NCBI RefSeq assembly: GCF_000969605.1
Contig: NZ_JZUE01000001.1
Location: 62,001 to 126,000 of the forward strand
Direction: 5' to 3'
DNA: 64,000 nucleotides
DNA from: Aquincola tertiaricarbonis
GTDB lineage: Bacteria > Pseudomonadota > Gammaproteobacteria > Burkholderiales > Burkholderiaceae_C
Shown: positions 1-10,760 of the stretch, one piece after another
How the letters are laid out: each line of letters starts with the position of its first letter
How positions within the stretch are numbered: position 1 is the stretch's first letter
Program-made: the position numbers and the translations under genes
Notes under the pieces: model-generated
Databases searched by the model: none
Told to the model about the DNA's origin: nothing
What the model saw: only the letters and a program-made list of their open reading frames with translations

Positions 1-431
1 TGGCGTTGCGCCGCCTCGCCCAGCCGGCGGTCGAAGGTGAGCAGCGGGCAGCGCAGCGCATCGGCCAGGGCGAGGTAGCCCGCGTCGTAGGCCGACAGCG
101 CATAACGGGTGGCGAGTGCCGCCACCACGGTGAAGTCGACCTCCGCACGCTGCAGAGCCAGCCGCGCCAGGTCGGCCAAGGCCTCACTGGCCGCTTCGGG
201 CGCCGCGCCGCGGCGCATCTTGGTGACGGCGACGCTGGTCACTTCCCAATCGATCAGCGAAGGCGCATGCAAGGCATAGCCGCCGGCCGCGGCACGGGCC
301 TGCTCGGCCTCGGGCTCGTCGAACAGCAGCGCGCAGATCAGGCTGGCGTCCACCACGGCGGGCGGCTGGGCCAGGTAGGCGGGCGGCGGTTCGGCCACCA
401 GCAGTGCCCGCGGCGCAGGCTCACCGGCCAT
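1..431 (-). CDS. VapC-like PIN-domain ribonuclease toxin (3' end cut by window edge)
   Basis: Read on the minus strand from an ATG at 431, the frame stays open to base 1. The acidic PIN residues are visible: VVDASLICALL near the N-terminus, the middle EVTSVAV segment, then SAYDAGYLALAD and LLTFDRRL at the C-terminus. PIN toxins of type II systems cleave RNA, often tRNA. The start overlaps the stop of the antitoxin gene just upstream, the usual layout of a translationally coupled toxin-antitoxin pair. A proline-rich extension of about 20 residues precedes the first beta strand, so a later start is possible. Only the last few residues are missing. Confidence 0.8.
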   Translation of the reverse strand, partial: MAGEPAPRALLVAEPPPAYLAQPPAVVDASLICALLFDEPEAEQARAAAGGYALHAPSLIDWEVTSVAVTKMRRGAAPEAASEALADLARLALQRAEVDFTVVAALATRYALSAYDAGYLALADALRCPLLTFDRRLGEAAQR

Positions 432-738
432 CAGCTTCGTCGCGCAAGGCGCGCAGGATGTCTGTCGAGCGGCCGCTGGCCACGGGATCGGCGCCGAAAC
501 GGCCCCGCGCCCGCTGCGCTGCCTCAGCCACCGACAGCGGCCGTGCGGCGAGGCCGGCCGACCGCACGGCAGGCATCCGGGTCGACTGCACCGGCATCGG
601 GGTTGCCTCGTCTCCCACGGCGGCGCCAAGCAGCGCCATCAGCTCGCCTTGCAGCGAGCGATGGTGCTGTGCGGCCCGCTCACGCAGGCGCTGCGCCCAG
701 GCGTCGGGAACGCCCTTGATCGACAGGTTGATGCTCAT
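421..738 (-). CDS. Ribbon-helix-helix antitoxin (VapB/FitA-like)
   Basis: The 105-residue protein starts SINLSIKGVPDAWAQRL, a typical FitA/Arc-type ribbon-helix-helix N-terminus. The alanine/arginine-rich tail probably wraps and blocks the toxin. I chose the ATG at 738 because it places the beta strand right at the N-terminus; an in-frame ATG at 777 would add 13 unlikely residues. It is upstream of the PIN toxin and overlaps it by 11 bases. Such antitoxins normally repress their own promoter, which would lie between 738 and 806. Confidence 0.78.
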   Translation of the reverse strand: MSINLSIKGVPDAWAQRLRERAAQHHRSLQGELMALLGAAVGDEATPMPVQSTRMPAVRSAGLAARPLSVAEAAQRARGRFGADPVASGRSTDILRALRDEADGR

Positions 739-806
739 GGCAGCTCCGGATCCGGAATGGCACCATTCTGACGCCATTCCGGAACGCCGTGCAGGTCAGG
801 GGCCGA

Positions 807-2234
<1,428 letters not shown>

Positions 2235-2316
2235 TGGGGGCTCCAGGTCAACGGGCCCGCCGAATCGCGGTCAAGGGAGGCGTGGGAACCGGCTCACCCT
2301 GGACACGACACGTGCG

Positions 2317-2406
2317 GGTGAGCGCTGTTGCAATCCGCGGGCGGCAGGCCTGCCGCGGCGGGGTCCGAGCCTGGGGCACTGGATGTGCCTTGCAACGCTC
2401 CTCGGA
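2317..2406 (-). promoter_or_regulatory. SAH riboswitch upstream of ahcY
   Basis: On the minus strand the leader contains CCGAGGAGCGTTGCAA, then CCAGGCTCGG, then GCAACAGCGCTCACC, in that order. These are the conserved blocks of the SAH riboswitch aptamer: CGAGG pairs with the CTCGG of the middle block, and GAGCG/TTGC pair with GCAA/GCGCTC at the 3' end to form the second helix. A GC-rich variable hairpin lies between the blocks. The aptamer ends about 80 bases before the ahcY start, which is the expected place for an ON switch that senses S-adenosylhomocysteine. Confidence 0.92.
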
Positions 2407-2505
2407 AGCGGGGATTGTAATCAGCCGCGGAATTCCTGCAGGCGATCCAAGGCCGGTGGGCTTGCACGGAGGCTGGCCGCGGGCAGCCTGTGCAAGACTG
2501 CACGG

Positions 2506-3315
2506 ATGCCTGTTGCAAGCAGTTCACTTCCCTGGTCGGCCGCGCCGGCCGACGCGCTGGCCGGTGTGCTGGGCGTGTTCACCGACATCGACGACACCTT
2601 GACCGAGGGGGGCGCCATCGACCCGCCCGCGCTGGCCGCGCTGCAGGCGCTGGACGCGGCCGGCATGCCTGTCATCGCCATCACCGGCCGGCCGCTGGGC
2701 TGGAGCCGCGAGTTGGCCGCCACCTGGCCGCTGCGCGCGGTGGCCGCCGAGAACGGCGCGGTGGCGCTGATCCGCCATGACAGGGGCTGGCACACCGTCT
2801 ACGCGCAGGACGAGGCCACCCGCGCCGCCAACACGCCGCGGCTGCAGGCCGCCGCCGCCCGCGTGCTGCGCGAGGTGCCCGGCGCCACGTTGGCCCGCGA
2901 CAGCGCCGGCCGCGTGACCGACATCGCCGTGGACCACAGCGAGTTCAGCCACCTGCCGCCCGAGGCCATCGCCGAGGTGGTGCGGGTGATGCGCGCCGAG
3001 GGCATGCACTGCAGCGTCAGCTCCATCCACATCAATGGCTGGTACGGCGCGCACGACAAGTGGAGCGGTGCGCAGTGGATGCTGCGCAGGCTGTTCGGCC
3101 GCGCGCTGGCGCCCGAGGCGGACCGCTGGATCTACGTGGGCGACTCCACCAACGACCAGGCCATGTTCGGCCGCTTCGCGCTCAGCGTGGGCGTGGCCAA
3201 CCTGCTGCGCTTCGCGGCCGAGCTGCACACCTGGCCGGCGTATCTCACGGCTGGCGAGCGCGGCGCCGGCTTCGCCGAGGTGGCGGAGCGGCTGCTGCAG
3301 GGCCGGCGCGGGTGA
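2506..3315 (+). CDS. HAD-IIB family sugar-phosphate phosphatase-like hydrolase
   Basis: This is a 269-residue HAD hydrolase. Motif I is FTDIDDTLTEGG (the two Asp of DxDxT/D), motif II lies in VIAITGRP, the lysine in AHDKWSG, and motif IV is YVGDSTNDQAMF. The cap insertion is of the IIB type seen in mannosyl-3-phosphoglycerate and sucrose-phosphate phosphatases. The exact substrate cannot be read from the sequence. The ATG at 2506 was chosen because it leaves a short leader before motif I. The gene overlaps the following transporter by four bases (GTGA), so the two are probably co-translated. It diverges from ahcY. Confidence 0.8.
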   Translation: MPVASSSLPWSAAPADALAGVLGVFTDIDDTLTEGGAIDPPALAALQALDAAGMPVIAITGRPLGWSRELAATWPLRAVAAENGAVALIRHDRGWHTVYAQDEATRAANTPRLQAAAARVLREVPGATLARDSAGRVTDIAVDHSEFSHLPPEAIAEVVRVMRAEGMHCSVSSIHINGWYGAHDKWSGAQWMLRRLFGRALAPEADRWIYVGDSTNDQAMFGRFALSVGVANLLRFAAELHTWPAYLTAGERGAGFAEVAERLLQGRRG

Positions 3316-4511
3316 GCACCGCGCGGCCAAGCCCGGCGCCGGCCGCCGATGCGCCGCAGCCGGCGCGGCTGGGCATCGCCATCTCGCTGGCCCTGGCGGC
3401 GGCGGTGTCGCTCGGCCTGGCGCGCTTCTCATACGCGCTGCTGCTGCCGCCGATGCGGGCCGACCTGGGGTGGAGCTACTTCACCGCCGGCGCGATGAAC
3501 ACGGTGAACGCCGCCGGCTACCTGGCCGGCGCGCTGCTGCTGCCGCGCGCGCTGGCGCGCTGGGACGCGCGGCATGTGCTGCTGGCCGGCGGCGCGGGCG
3601 CCGCGCTGGCGCTGGCACTGCATGGGTTGGTGGCGGGCGACGGCCTGCTGTTCATGCTGCGCTTCCTGACCGGGCTGGCCAGCGCCGCCACGTTCGTCGC
3701 AGGCGGCTTGCTGGCCGCGCGGCTGGCGCAGCGCGCCACGCGGCCCGGCCTGGTGCTGGGGCTGTACTACGGCGGCACCGGCCTGGGCATCGTGCTGTCC
3801 GCGCTGGTGGTGCCGCCGCTGGCGGGCGGCGCGGCGGCGCATGCGTGGCAGCACGCCTGGCTGGCGCTGGGCGCCCTGGCCGCGCTGTGCACCGCCATCA
3901 CCGCCGCCACCACCGGCACGCTGGCGGCGCATCCATCGGCGGCGGGTGGGGGGCAGCAGGTGCGCTGGGCCGCCTTCGGCTGGCTGCTGGCTGGCTACCT
4001 CATGTTCGGGCTGGGCTACATCGGCTACATGACCTTCGTGGTCACGCTGCTGCGCGAGCAGGGACTGGCGCCGCGGCTGATCGTGGCCTTCTACGTGCTG
4101 CTGGGGCTGGGCGTGGTGGCCTCGTCGTGGCTGTGGGCCGGGCTGCTGCAGCGCTGGCGCGGCGGCCAGCCGCTGGCGCTGCTCAATGGGCTGCTGGCGG
4201 CGGCCACGATGCTGCCGGTGGTCAGCGCGCATCCGGTGGCGGTGTTCGCCTCGGGCGCGCTGTTCGGGGCGGTGTTCCTGTCGGTGGTGGCGGCCACCAC
4301 CGCCTTCGTGCGCCACAACCTGCCGCCGGCGGCCTGGCCGGCGGGCATCAGCGCCTTCACCATCGTGTTCGCGGCTGGGCAGATCGTCGGGCCCAGCATC
4401 ACCGGTTGGGTGGCGGACGGCCCGGGCGGCCTGGCTCGCGGCTTCGTGCTCTCCGCCGCTGCGCTCGCCCTGGGTGCAGGCCTGGCGCTGAAACAGCGCC
4501 CGCTGGGCTGA
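3312..4511 (+). CDS. MFS transporter, YbfB/YjiJ family
   Basis: The 399-residue protein is strongly hydrophobic, with about 12 predicted membrane helices and the MFS family's small-residue-rich segments (AGYLAGALLL, FGLGYIGYMTFVV). The segment RFSYALLLPPMRADLGWSYF is typical of the YbfB/YjiJ branch. The GTG start overlaps the stop of the phosphatase, so the pair forms an operon. The substrate is unknown. A phosphatase next to a transporter suggests a linked role with a sugar or small organic compound, but that is inference. Confidence 0.85.
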   Translation: MSTARPSPAPAADAPQPARLGIAISLALAAAVSLGLARFSYALLLPPMRADLGWSYFTAGAMNTVNAAGYLAGALLLPRALARWDARHVLLAGGAGAALALALHGLVAGDGLLFMLRFLTGLASAATFVAGGLLAARLAQRATRPGLVLGLYYGGTGLGIVLSALVVPPLAGGAAAHAWQHAWLALGALAALCTAITAATTGTLAAHPSAAGGGQQVRWAAFGWLLAGYLMFGLGYIGYMTFVVTLLREQGLAPRLIVAFYVLLGLGVVASSWLWAGLLQRWRGGQPLALLNGLLAAATMLPVVSAHPVAVFASGALFGAVFLSVVAATTAFVRHNLPPAAWPAGISAFTIVFAAGQIVGPSITGWVADGPGGLARGFVLSAAALALGAGLALKQRPLG

Positions 4512-4538
4512 CGCAGGACGTTGGAGGGTGCGACGGCG

Positions 4539-5450
4539 TCAGCCGGCGCCGGGTGCCCGATCCTCTTCGATGAGCGGCGCCATGTTCAGCATCTGCACCG
4601 GGCCGAAGATGGTCGAGAACGCCACGTCCTTGGCGTCGCGGCCGGCGGCGATGCGCACCAGGTCCTCCACCGGCGACATGCGCGTCGGGTCGAACATCAT
4701 CCACTCGCCGCCGAGGTAGGCCTCGAACACCGCGTGGAAGTCGGGCGGCGGCTCCTCGAACTTGGCGTAGCCCACCACCAGCCGCGCCGGGATGTTCAGC
4801 GCGCGGCAGAAGGTGACGCCCAGGTGCGCGAAGTCGCGGCACACGCCCGCCCGGCTGCGGAAGACGTCGGCCGCCGTGGTGGTGGCGGTGGACGAGCCAG
4901 GCCTGTAGTCGATGTTGTCGTGGATCCAGTCGGAGATCGCCTGCACGCGCTGGTAGCCCGGCGGATGCTGGCCGAACATCTTGAAGGCCGCATTGCCCAG
5001 CAGGTCGCTCTCGCAGTAGCGGGTGGCCATCAGGTGGTGGAGCACGCAGTCGGGCAGCTCGTTCACCGGCACCTCGGGCGCGCTGGTGTTCCACACCCGG
5101 GGCGCCACCTGCACCGTGGCCGCATAGTGCACCGTGAAGTTGCCGGCCGGCGCCTGCAGCCGCAGGAAGCGGTGGTGCTCCAGCGGATCGGGGTACACAT
5201 GGCTGTCGATCATCGGATCCAGCGTCAGCGCCTCGGCCAGCACCTGCTGGTCGCGCCCGTGCTGCGCATGGATCTGGAACAGGAAGCTGGTGGGCTGCTG
5301 CAGCTGGTAGCCCAGCGTGCAGTCGATCTTGAACCGGCGCGAGGGCGGCGGCGCGGCACCCGGGCCGGTGGCGCGCTGGCGCCTGGGCTTGGCCGGTTCC
5401 GCGACTTCGATGTGGGAGGGCGCGGGTCGTTTCCTGGTGGCGGTGGTCAT
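4539..5450 (-). CDS. Transglutaminase-like cysteine peptidase family protein
   Basis: This 303-residue protein carries a transglutaminase-like core with the Cys-His-Asp triad: Cys in RAGVCRDFAHL, His in PDFHAVFEAYL and Asp in WMMFDPTR. The N-terminal half has the beta-rich region that accompanies bacterial members (TGM/CYK3-type, SMART TGc). The start at 5450 gives MTTATRKRP, a basic N-terminus with no signal peptide, so a cytoplasmic location is likely. It is convergent with the MFS gene. These proteins usually act as peptidases or amidases; the substrate is unknown. Confidence 0.85.
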   Translation of the reverse strand: MTTATRKRPAPSHIEVAEPAKPRRQRATGPGAAPPPSRRFKIDCTLGYQLQQPTSFLFQIHAQHGRDQQVLAEALTLDPMIDSHVYPDPLEHHRFLRLQAPAGNFTVHYAATVQVAPRVWNTSAPEVPVNELPDCVLHHLMATRYCESDLLGNAAFKMFGQHPPGYQRVQAISDWIHDNIDYRPGSSTATTTAADVFRSRAGVCRDFAHLGVTFCRALNIPARLVVGYAKFEEPPPDFHAVFEAYLGGEWMMFDPTRMSPVEDLVRIAAGRDAKDVAFSTIFGPVQMLNMAPLIEEDRAPGAG

Positions 5451-5586
5451 GATGGTGGAGCGGTGACGCGAAAGAGCGGGAGGGCGCGTCGACGACGGGC
5501 CGGCGCGGCAACGCATTGCAACGCCGGGCCGGCTGGCGGCCCATCGGCGCGCAGGTTCCTGCTTTGTAGGAAGCCGCCGCGCGCGA

Positions 5587-6684
5587 TCAGGTCTGCGCCT
5601 CGCGTGCCAGAAAGTGGTGCATGCGCTGCAGTTCTTCGTCCAGCGCGGCGATGAATCCGCTGTCTTTTGGTGCACTCCCCACATAGCCGAACGCAGGCAC
5701 CAGCACCCCCTGCCGCACCGACATATTGGCCCAGCCGATCACCCGGTCGCGCCACAGCAGCGGCAGCGCGTAGTAGCCCCATTGGCGCCGCGGCGCCGGG
5801 GTGTAGGCCTCGAAGCGGTAGGCCCAGCCCCACAGCAGCTCGAAGCGCAATCGGTCCCAGACGATGGGGTCGAAGGGCGCCAGCAGCCGCACCTCGTCGG
5901 CAGGCTCATGGCGGGCGCTTTGCGGTCGCTCGCCGTCGGGCCATAGCCACTTCACGCCGTCGACAGTGGCGCTGGGCAGGCTCGCGCGGGCATGGGCCAG
6001 CGCCGCGCGCAGCTCGGCCCCCAGCTGCGGCGCGCCGTAGCCCAGGTGGCTGACGAGCTGCCCGAGCGTGCGCGCCGGCAGCGGTGCGTACTTGTCCAGC
6101 ACCAGGGCCAGCAGCGCCGCGGCGCGTTCGGCGGGCGAGCGGCCATCGTCGGCATGGGCCGCGACCGCATACACCCGCACGCCGGCATCGCGCCGCGCCA
6201 CGCGCAGCAGGCCGCGGTAGTGCATGCCGTCCAGCAGGTGGGTGATCTCGTTGGACTGCCCGCCCCAGGCATTGGTGGTGCGGCCGTGCTCGAAGGCGGC
6301 CTGCACCTCGCGCGGATGGCTGGGGCCGTGCTCGCGGATGAAGGCCAGCACGCTGGCGGCGCGCCGCTGCTGCGTGCCGTCCCACACTCGCCTGGCGGTG
6401 CGCGGATGCATCAGCGCCAGGTGCTCGCGCGGCAGGAAGCCGTAGTTCACCAGCGCGTCTTCCTCGATGGGCAGGCGCGGGTAGCGCCGTTCCAAGTCGC
6501 CGGCGCGGTAGTCGCGCACGCGGTGGCGCAGCGTCAGGTCCTGCGCACGGGCGGGCGCGCGGATCGGGTCGGCCTGCACGAAGCCCAGCTGCCGGATGGC
6601 CGCGGGCAGCGTGGTGGGCGTGAACAGCGTGCGGGCAACGGCGTGGCGCCGCAGGTGGTCGAGGGTGACGGGCTTGGTGGCCAT
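5587..6684 (-). CDS. Winged-helix DNA-binding protein, YcaQ/AlkZ (HTH_42) family
   Basis: The 365 residues match the HTH_42 family of DNA glycosylases that unhook interstrand crosslinks or excise bulky alkylated bases. The N-terminal wing starts LDHLRRHAVARTLF. The segment FVQADPIRAPARAQD holds the Q-x-D motif that forms the active site in AlkZ/YcaQ. The C-terminal part, with LLAPFDPIVWDR and WGYYALPLLW, is also typical. Transcribed alone, it lies directly downstream of metK but is separated from it by a clear terminator. Activity on crosslinks is inferred from the family. Confidence 0.82.
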   Translation of the reverse strand: MATKPVTLDHLRRHAVARTLFTPTTLPAAIRQLGFVQADPIRAPARAQDLTLRHRVRDYRAGDLERRYPRLPIEEDALVNYGFLPREHLALMHPRTARRVWDGTQQRRAASVLAFIREHGPSHPREVQAAFEHGRTTNAWGGQSNEITHLLDGMHYRGLLRVARRDAGVRVYAVAAHADDGRSPAERAAALLALVLDKYAPLPARTLGQLVSHLGYGAPQLGAELRAALAHARASLPSATVDGVKWLWPDGERPQSARHEPADEVRLLAPFDPIVWDRLRFELLWGWAYRFEAYTPAPRRQWGYYALPLLWRDRVIGWANMSVRQGVLVPAFGYVGSAPKDSGFIAALDEELQRMHHFLAREAQT

Positions 6685-6704
6685 GGGCGACGGGGGGCGC
6701 CATG

Positions 6705-6733
6705 AAAAACGGCACCGGGGTGAGCGGTGCCGT
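6705..6733 (-). terminator. Rho-independent terminator after metK
   Basis: On the minus strand an 8-bp perfect stem (ACGGCACC / GGTGCCGT) with a 9-base loop is followed directly by a run of five T. It starts 37 bases past the metK stop codon and separates metK from the YcaQ-like gene. Confidence 0.88.
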
Positions 6734-6769
6734 CGATTCTGGCGGGGTCAGGCGCGACAGCGCCGAAGG

Positions 6770-7951
6770 CTATCGACCTGCCGCTGCGCGCAGGGCAGCG
6801 GCCTTGTCCGTGCGCTCCCAGGTGAACTCGGGCTCCTCGCGGCCGAAGTGGCCGTAGGCCGCCGTCTTGGTGTAGATCGGCCGCAGCAGGTCCAGCATCT
6901 GGATGATGCCCTTGGGCCGCAGGTCGAAGTGCTCCTGCACCAGCGCGGCGATCTGGTCGTCGGGGATGACGCCGGTGCCTTCGGTGTAGACGGTCACGTT
7001 CATCGGGCGGGCCACGCCGATGGCGTAGGCCACCTGGATCTGGCACTGGCGCGCCAGGCCGGCGGCCACGATGTTCTTGGCCACGTAGCGCGCGGCATAG
7101 GCGGCCGAGCGGTCCACCTTGGTCGGATCCTTGCCCGAGAAGGCGCCACCGCCGTGGGGGCAGGCGCCGCCGTAGGTGTCGACGATGATCTTGCGGCCGG
7201 TCAGCCCGCAGTCGCCCTGCGGGCCGCCGATGACGAAGCGGCCGGTCGGGTTGATCAGGTACTTGGTGTCCTGCAGCCACTCCTTGGGCAGCACCGGCTT
7301 GATGATCTCCTCGATCACCGCCTCGGTGAACGACGCCTTCATCTTGCTCTGCGTCTCGCTCTGGTCGGGGCTGTGCTGGGTGCTCAGCACCACGGTGTCG
7401 ATGCTGTGCGGCTTGCCGTCCACGTAGCGCATCGTCACCTGGCTCTTGGCGTCGGGGCGCAGGAAGGGCAGGCGGCCGTCCTTGCGCAGCTGGGCCTGGC
7501 GCTCCACCAGCCGGTGGGCGTAATAGATCGGCGCGGGCATCAGCTCGGGCGTCTCGTCGCAGGCGTAGCCGAACATCAGGCCCTGGTCGCCGGCGCCGGT
7601 GTTCAGGTGGTCGTCGCTGGCATGGTCCACGCCCTGGGCGATGTCGTTGCTCTGCTTGTCGTAGGCCACCAGCACCGCGCAGCCCTTGTAGTCGATGCCG
7701 TACTCGGTGTTGTCGTAGCCGATGCGCTTGATGGTGTCGCGCGCGACCTGGATGTAGTCCACGTGCGCGTTGGTGGTGATCTCGCCCGCCAGCACCACCA
7801 GGCCGGTGTTGGTCAGGGTCTCGGCGGCCACGCGGCTGCGCGGGTCCTGGGTGAAGATCGCGTCCAGGATCGCATCGGAAATCTGGTCGGCCACCTTGTC
7901 GGGATGGCCCTCGGAGACGGACTCCGAGGTGAAGAGAAAGTCGTTCGCCAC
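6770..7951 (-). CDS. metK: S-adenosylmethionine synthetase
   Basis: The enzyme makes S-adenosylmethionine from methionine and ATP. The 393-residue length and motifs are typical: [13 protein letters not shown] at the N-terminus (ATP site), [12 protein letters not shown], and the phosphate loop [16 protein letters not shown]. The start is GTG at 7951, with GGAG about 11 bases upstream; no ATG gives the conserved ANDFLFTSE start. It has a long leader (about 180 bases) with a perfect 11-bp inverted repeat beside a consensus -10 box, and ends in a strong terminator. Confidence 0.98.
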   Translation of the reverse strand: MANDFLFTSESVSEGHPDKVADQISDAILDAIFTQDPRSRVAAETLTNTGLVVLAGEITTNAHVDYIQVARDTIKRIGYDNTEYGIDYKGCAVLVAYDKQSNDIAQGVDHASDDHLNTGAGDQGLMFGYACDETPELMPAPIYYAHRLVERQAQLRKDGRLPFLRPDAKSQVTMRYVDGKPHSIDTVVLSTQHSPDQSETQSKMKASFTEAVIEEIIKPVLPKEWLQDTKYLINPTGRFVIGGPQGDCGLTGRKIIVDTYGGACPHGGGAFSGKDPTKVDRSAAYAARYVAKNIVAAGLARQCQIQVAYAIGVARPMNVTVYTEGTGVIPDDQIAALVQEHFDLRPKGIIQMLDLLRPIYTKTAAYGHFGREEPEFTWERTDKAAALRAAAGR

Positions 7952-8088
7952 TTGCTTAAACTCCGTGAGTTGGTTGGTTCCTGCGCGTTGCCGGCCAGGA
8001 AACTCTGGAGAGCGGCGAACGCTTTAGCAGCATTTGTTGAGCCCCGGCCTGAAAGCCTGGAACCCGGCGCCCGGGCTGTTTCGGCCCT

Positions 8089-8138
8089 GGCGCATCGCCC
8101 CGCAAGTTGTTCAGTAACTCGGCGATGCGCCAATTATA
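8089..8138 (-). promoter_or_regulatory. metK promoter -10 box overlapping an 11-bp perfect palindrome
   Basis: On the minus strand a perfect TATAAT lies at 8138-8133. It is followed two bases later by GGCGCATCGCC (8131-8121), whose exact reverse complement occurs at 8099-8089 after a 21-base spacer. A transcript starting at the normal distance from the -10 box would begin inside the first arm. The palindrome is therefore more likely an operator than a simple RNA hairpin, though a leader structure is possible. No good -35 box is visible. The remaining leader to 7952 shows no known SAM riboswitch that I can recognise. Confidence 0.55.
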
Positions 8139-8144
8139 GGAACC

Positions 8145-9014
8145 ATGCTTTCTTTCATTCGCTGGATATCGAGGCGGCCCTTGCGCCTTCTCCACGGGGC
8201 GGGCTCTTTGCTGGGCTGGCTGGCCTGGGCGGGCTCGTCCTCCTACCGGCGGCGCTGCCGCGAGAACGCCGATCTGGCCGGCCTCACCCGCGCGCAGCAG
8301 CGTGCCGCCATTGGCCAGGCCGGCCGGCTGGCGGCCGAGCTGCCCTGGCTGTGGCTGGGCCCGGCCGCGCAGCCCATCGAGCGCTGGTGCCGCTGGCAGG
8401 GCGCCGAGCTGATCGACGACGCGCTGCAGGCCGGCCGCGGCCTGGTGCTGCTGACGCCGCACATGGGCAGCTTCGAGGTGTGCGCCCAGGCCTATGCCGA
8501 GCGCTTCGGCGCGCGCCGGCCGATGACCGCGCTGTACCGCCCGGCCCGCCAGCCCTGGCTGCGCGAGCTGGAGGAAACCGCGCGCGCCCGCCCCGGCCTG
8601 GCCACCGCGCCGGCCTCGCTGGCCGGCGTGCGGCAGATGATGCGGGCGCTGCGCAAGGGCGACACCATCGGCCTCCTGCCCGACCAGGTACCGCCCGAAG
8701 GCATGGGCGTGTGGGCGCCGTTCTTCGGCAAGCCCGCCTACACCATGACGCTGGCCACCCGGCTGCTGCTGCAGACCGGTGCCACGCTGCTGCTGATGTG
8801 GGCCGAGCGCCTGCCCGGCGCGCAGGGCTGGGTGCTGCATGTGAGCGCGCCTGCCGAGCCCATGCCCGCCCAAGCCGCGGACGATGAGGCGCTGCAGCTC
8901 GCCTGCGCCGCCTTCGTCAACCGAGAAATGGAACGCCTGATCCGCCAATCCCCGTCGCAGTACCTCTGGGGCTACCACCGCTACCGCACGCCACGCGACT
9001 CGCTGCCCACATGA
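8145..9014 (+). CDS. Lysophospholipid/lipid A acyltransferase (LpxL/HtrB family)
   Basis: This 289-residue inner-membrane enzyme belongs to the family that adds a secondary acyl chain to lipid A. A hydrophobic anchor sits at the N-terminus. The catalytic H-x4-E-type motif is TPHMGSFEV, and the later LLPDQVPPEGMGVWAPFFGKPAYT and YLWGYHRYR blocks are characteristic. It overlaps the next acyltransferase by four bases (ATGA), and the two start a run of same-strand genes leading to xerC. It is divergent from metK and shares the intergenic region with it. Confidence 0.9.
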   Translation: MLSFIRWISRRPLRLLHGAGSLLGWLAWAGSSSYRRRCRENADLAGLTRAQQRAAIGQAGRLAAELPWLWLGPAAQPIERWCRWQGAELIDDALQAGRGLVLLTPHMGSFEVCAQAYAERFGARRPMTALYRPARQPWLRELEETARARPGLATAPASLAGVRQMMRALRKGDTIGLLPDQVPPEGMGVWAPFFGKPAYTMTLATRLLLQTGATLLLMWAERLPGAQGWVLHVSAPAEPMPAQAADDEALQLACAAFVNREMERLIRQSPSQYLWGYHRYRTPRDSLPT

Positions 9015-9901
9015 GCCATCTCTCCGCCCGCTTGACGCTGGCCTTGCTGTGGCTGCTGCACCTGCTGCCGCTGGGCCTGCAGGCCTTCATCGGCGCCCAG
9101 ACCGGCCGCCTGCTGCATGCGCTGGCCGGCTCGCGCCGCCGCATCGCGCGCCGCAACGTGGCGCTGTGCTTTCCCGAGAAGAGCGCGGCCGAGCAGGATG
9201 CGCTGGTGCGCGAGCACTTCCGCTGGCTGGGCCGCAGCCTGCTGGAGCGCGGCCTGCTGTGGTGGGCCTCGCCACAGCGGCTGCGCCGGCTCATCCATGT
9301 GGAAGGCGACGTGAAGCTGGCCGAGACCGCGGGCCGCCCGGTGATGTGGCTGGTGCCGCACTTCATGGGGCTGGACGTGGCGGGCTCGGCCACCCAGCTG
9401 TTCCAGAGCCGGCTGGTGGGCTCCATCTACCAGGCGCAGAGCAACGCGGTGTTCGACGCCGCCATGCGCCGCGGCCGGGTGCGCTTCGGCCAGGGCGACA
9501 TCTTCTCGCGCAAGGAAGGCCTGCTGCCGCTGATGCGCGCCATCCGCCAGCGCGGCTTCATGTTCTTCAACCTGCCGGACATGGACTTCGGCCGCCGCGA
9601 GGCCGCCTTCGTGCCGTTCTTCGGCGTGCCGGCGGCCACGCTGCTGGCGCCTTCCAAGCTGGCGCGGGCGCTGGACATGGTGGTGCAGCCGGTCGTGGCC
9701 GAGATGCTGCCCGGCGGCCAGGGCTACCGCGTGCGCTTCCTGCCGCCTTGGACCGACTTCCCGACCGACGACCCGGTGGCCGACGTGGCCCGCATGAACC
9801 GCTGGATCGAGCAGGAAGTGCGGCGCAATCCGGCGCAGTACCTGTGGGTGCACAAGCGCTTCAAGACCCGGCCCGAGGGCGAACCGAAGCTGTACCGATA
9901 A
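9011..9901 (+). CDS. Second LpxL/LpxM-family lipid A acyltransferase
   Basis: The 296-residue paralogue of the preceding gene has an N-terminal membrane anchor, the catalytic segment [11 protein letters not shown] (H and D of the H-x4-D motif), [19 protein letters not shown], and the C-terminal [13 protein letters not shown]. Two tandem acyltransferases probably add the two secondary acyl chains of lipid A in turn, or act on different precursors. Translation is coupled to the previous gene by an ATGA overlap, and dapF starts seven bases after its stop codon. Confidence 0.9.
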   Translation: MSHLSARLTLALLWLLHLLPLGLQAFIGAQTGRLLHALAGSRRRIARRNVALCFPEKSAAEQDALVREHFRWLGRSLLERGLLWWASPQRLRRLIHVEGDVKLAETAGRPVMWLVPHFMGLDVAGSATQLFQSRLVGSIYQAQSNAVFDAAMRRGRVRFGQGDIFSRKEGLLPLMRAIRQRGFMFFNLPDMDFGRREAAFVPFFGVPAATLLAPSKLARALDMVVQPVVAEMLPGGQGYRVRFLPPWTDFPTDDPVADVARMNRWIEQEVRRNPAQYLWVHKRFKTRPEGEPKLYR

Positions 9902-9908
9902 TCGACCG

Positions 9909-10760
9909 ATGCGACTGAAGTTCACCAAGATGCAGGGCGCGGGCAACGACTTCGTCGTGCTCGACGGCACCGCCGCGCCCGTCGACCTGCAGCCCGAACA
10001 GGCGCGCGCGCTCGGCGACCGCCGCTTCGGCGTGGGTGCCGACCAGATCCTGGTGGTGGAGCGCAGCGGCACGCCGGGCATCGATTTCCGCTACCGCATC
10101 TTCAACAACACCGGCGACGAGGTGGAGCACTGCGGCAACGGCGCGCGATGCTTCGTGCGCTACGTGCACGAGCACGGCCTGACCGACCGCCGCAGCGTGC
10201 GCGTGGAGACGATGAACCGCGTGATCGAGCTGCATCTGCAGGACGACGGCCGCGTCACGGTCGACATGGGCGAGCCGGTGTTCGACCTGCTGGAAGTGCC
10301 CTTCGATTCCACCGGCCTCACGCCGCGCGCCGAAGGCCACGGCCTGCTGTGGCCGGTGGAGGTGCAGGGCCATCCGGTGGAGCTGCACATGGTGTCCATG
10401 GGCAACCCGCATGCAGTGCAGCGCGTGGCCAACGTCGACAGCGCGCCGGTGCTCACGCAAGGTCCGCTGATCGAGCACCACCTGCGGTTTCCGCAGCGGG
10501 TGAACGCCGGCTTCATGCAGGTGGTGGACCGCGGCCGCATCCGGCTGCGCGTGTACGAGCGTGGCGCCGGCGAGACGCTGGCCTGCGGCACCGGCGCCTG
10601 CGCCGCCGTGGTCTCGGGCATCCTGCTGGGCTGGCTCGATGGCCGCGTGGACGTGGAAGCCCGGGGCGGCACCCTCACCATCGAATGGGCCGGCCCGGGT
10701 CATCCGGTGCTGATGACCGGCCCGGCCGAGACTGTTTTCGAAGGGGAAATCGAACTGTGA
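9909..10760 (+). CDS. dapF: Diaminopimelate epimerase
   Basis: DapF converts LL- to meso-diaminopimelate, the last step before lysine and the source of the peptidoglycan cross-linking residue. Both catalytic cysteines are visible: [10 protein letters not shown] in the N-terminal half and [10 protein letters not shown] in the C-terminal half. The N-terminus [20 protein letters not shown] is typical. It is 283 residues long and overlaps the DUF484 gene by four bases (GTGA). The dapF-DUF484-xerC order is common in proteobacteria. Confidence 0.98.
   Translation: MRLKFTKMQGAGNDFVVLDGTAAPVDLQPEQARALGDRRFGVGADQILVVERSGTPGIDFRYRIFNNTGDEVEHCGNGARCFVRYVHEHGLTDRRSVRVETMNRVIELHLQDDGRVTVDMGEPVFDLLEVPFDSTGLTPRAEGHGLLWPVEVQGHPVELHMVSMGNPHAVQRVANVDSAPVLTQGPLIEHHLRFPQRVNAGFMQVVDRGRIRLRVYERGAGETLACGTGACAAVVSGILLGWLDGRVDVEARGGTLTIEWAGPGHPVLMTGPAETVFEGEIEL

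Noticed and set aside
7952-8144. SAM riboswitch in the metK leader
   Set aside because: I could not find the conserved blocks of any SAM riboswitch class. Only a palindrome is visible, so it was recorded as a possible operator or leader structure.
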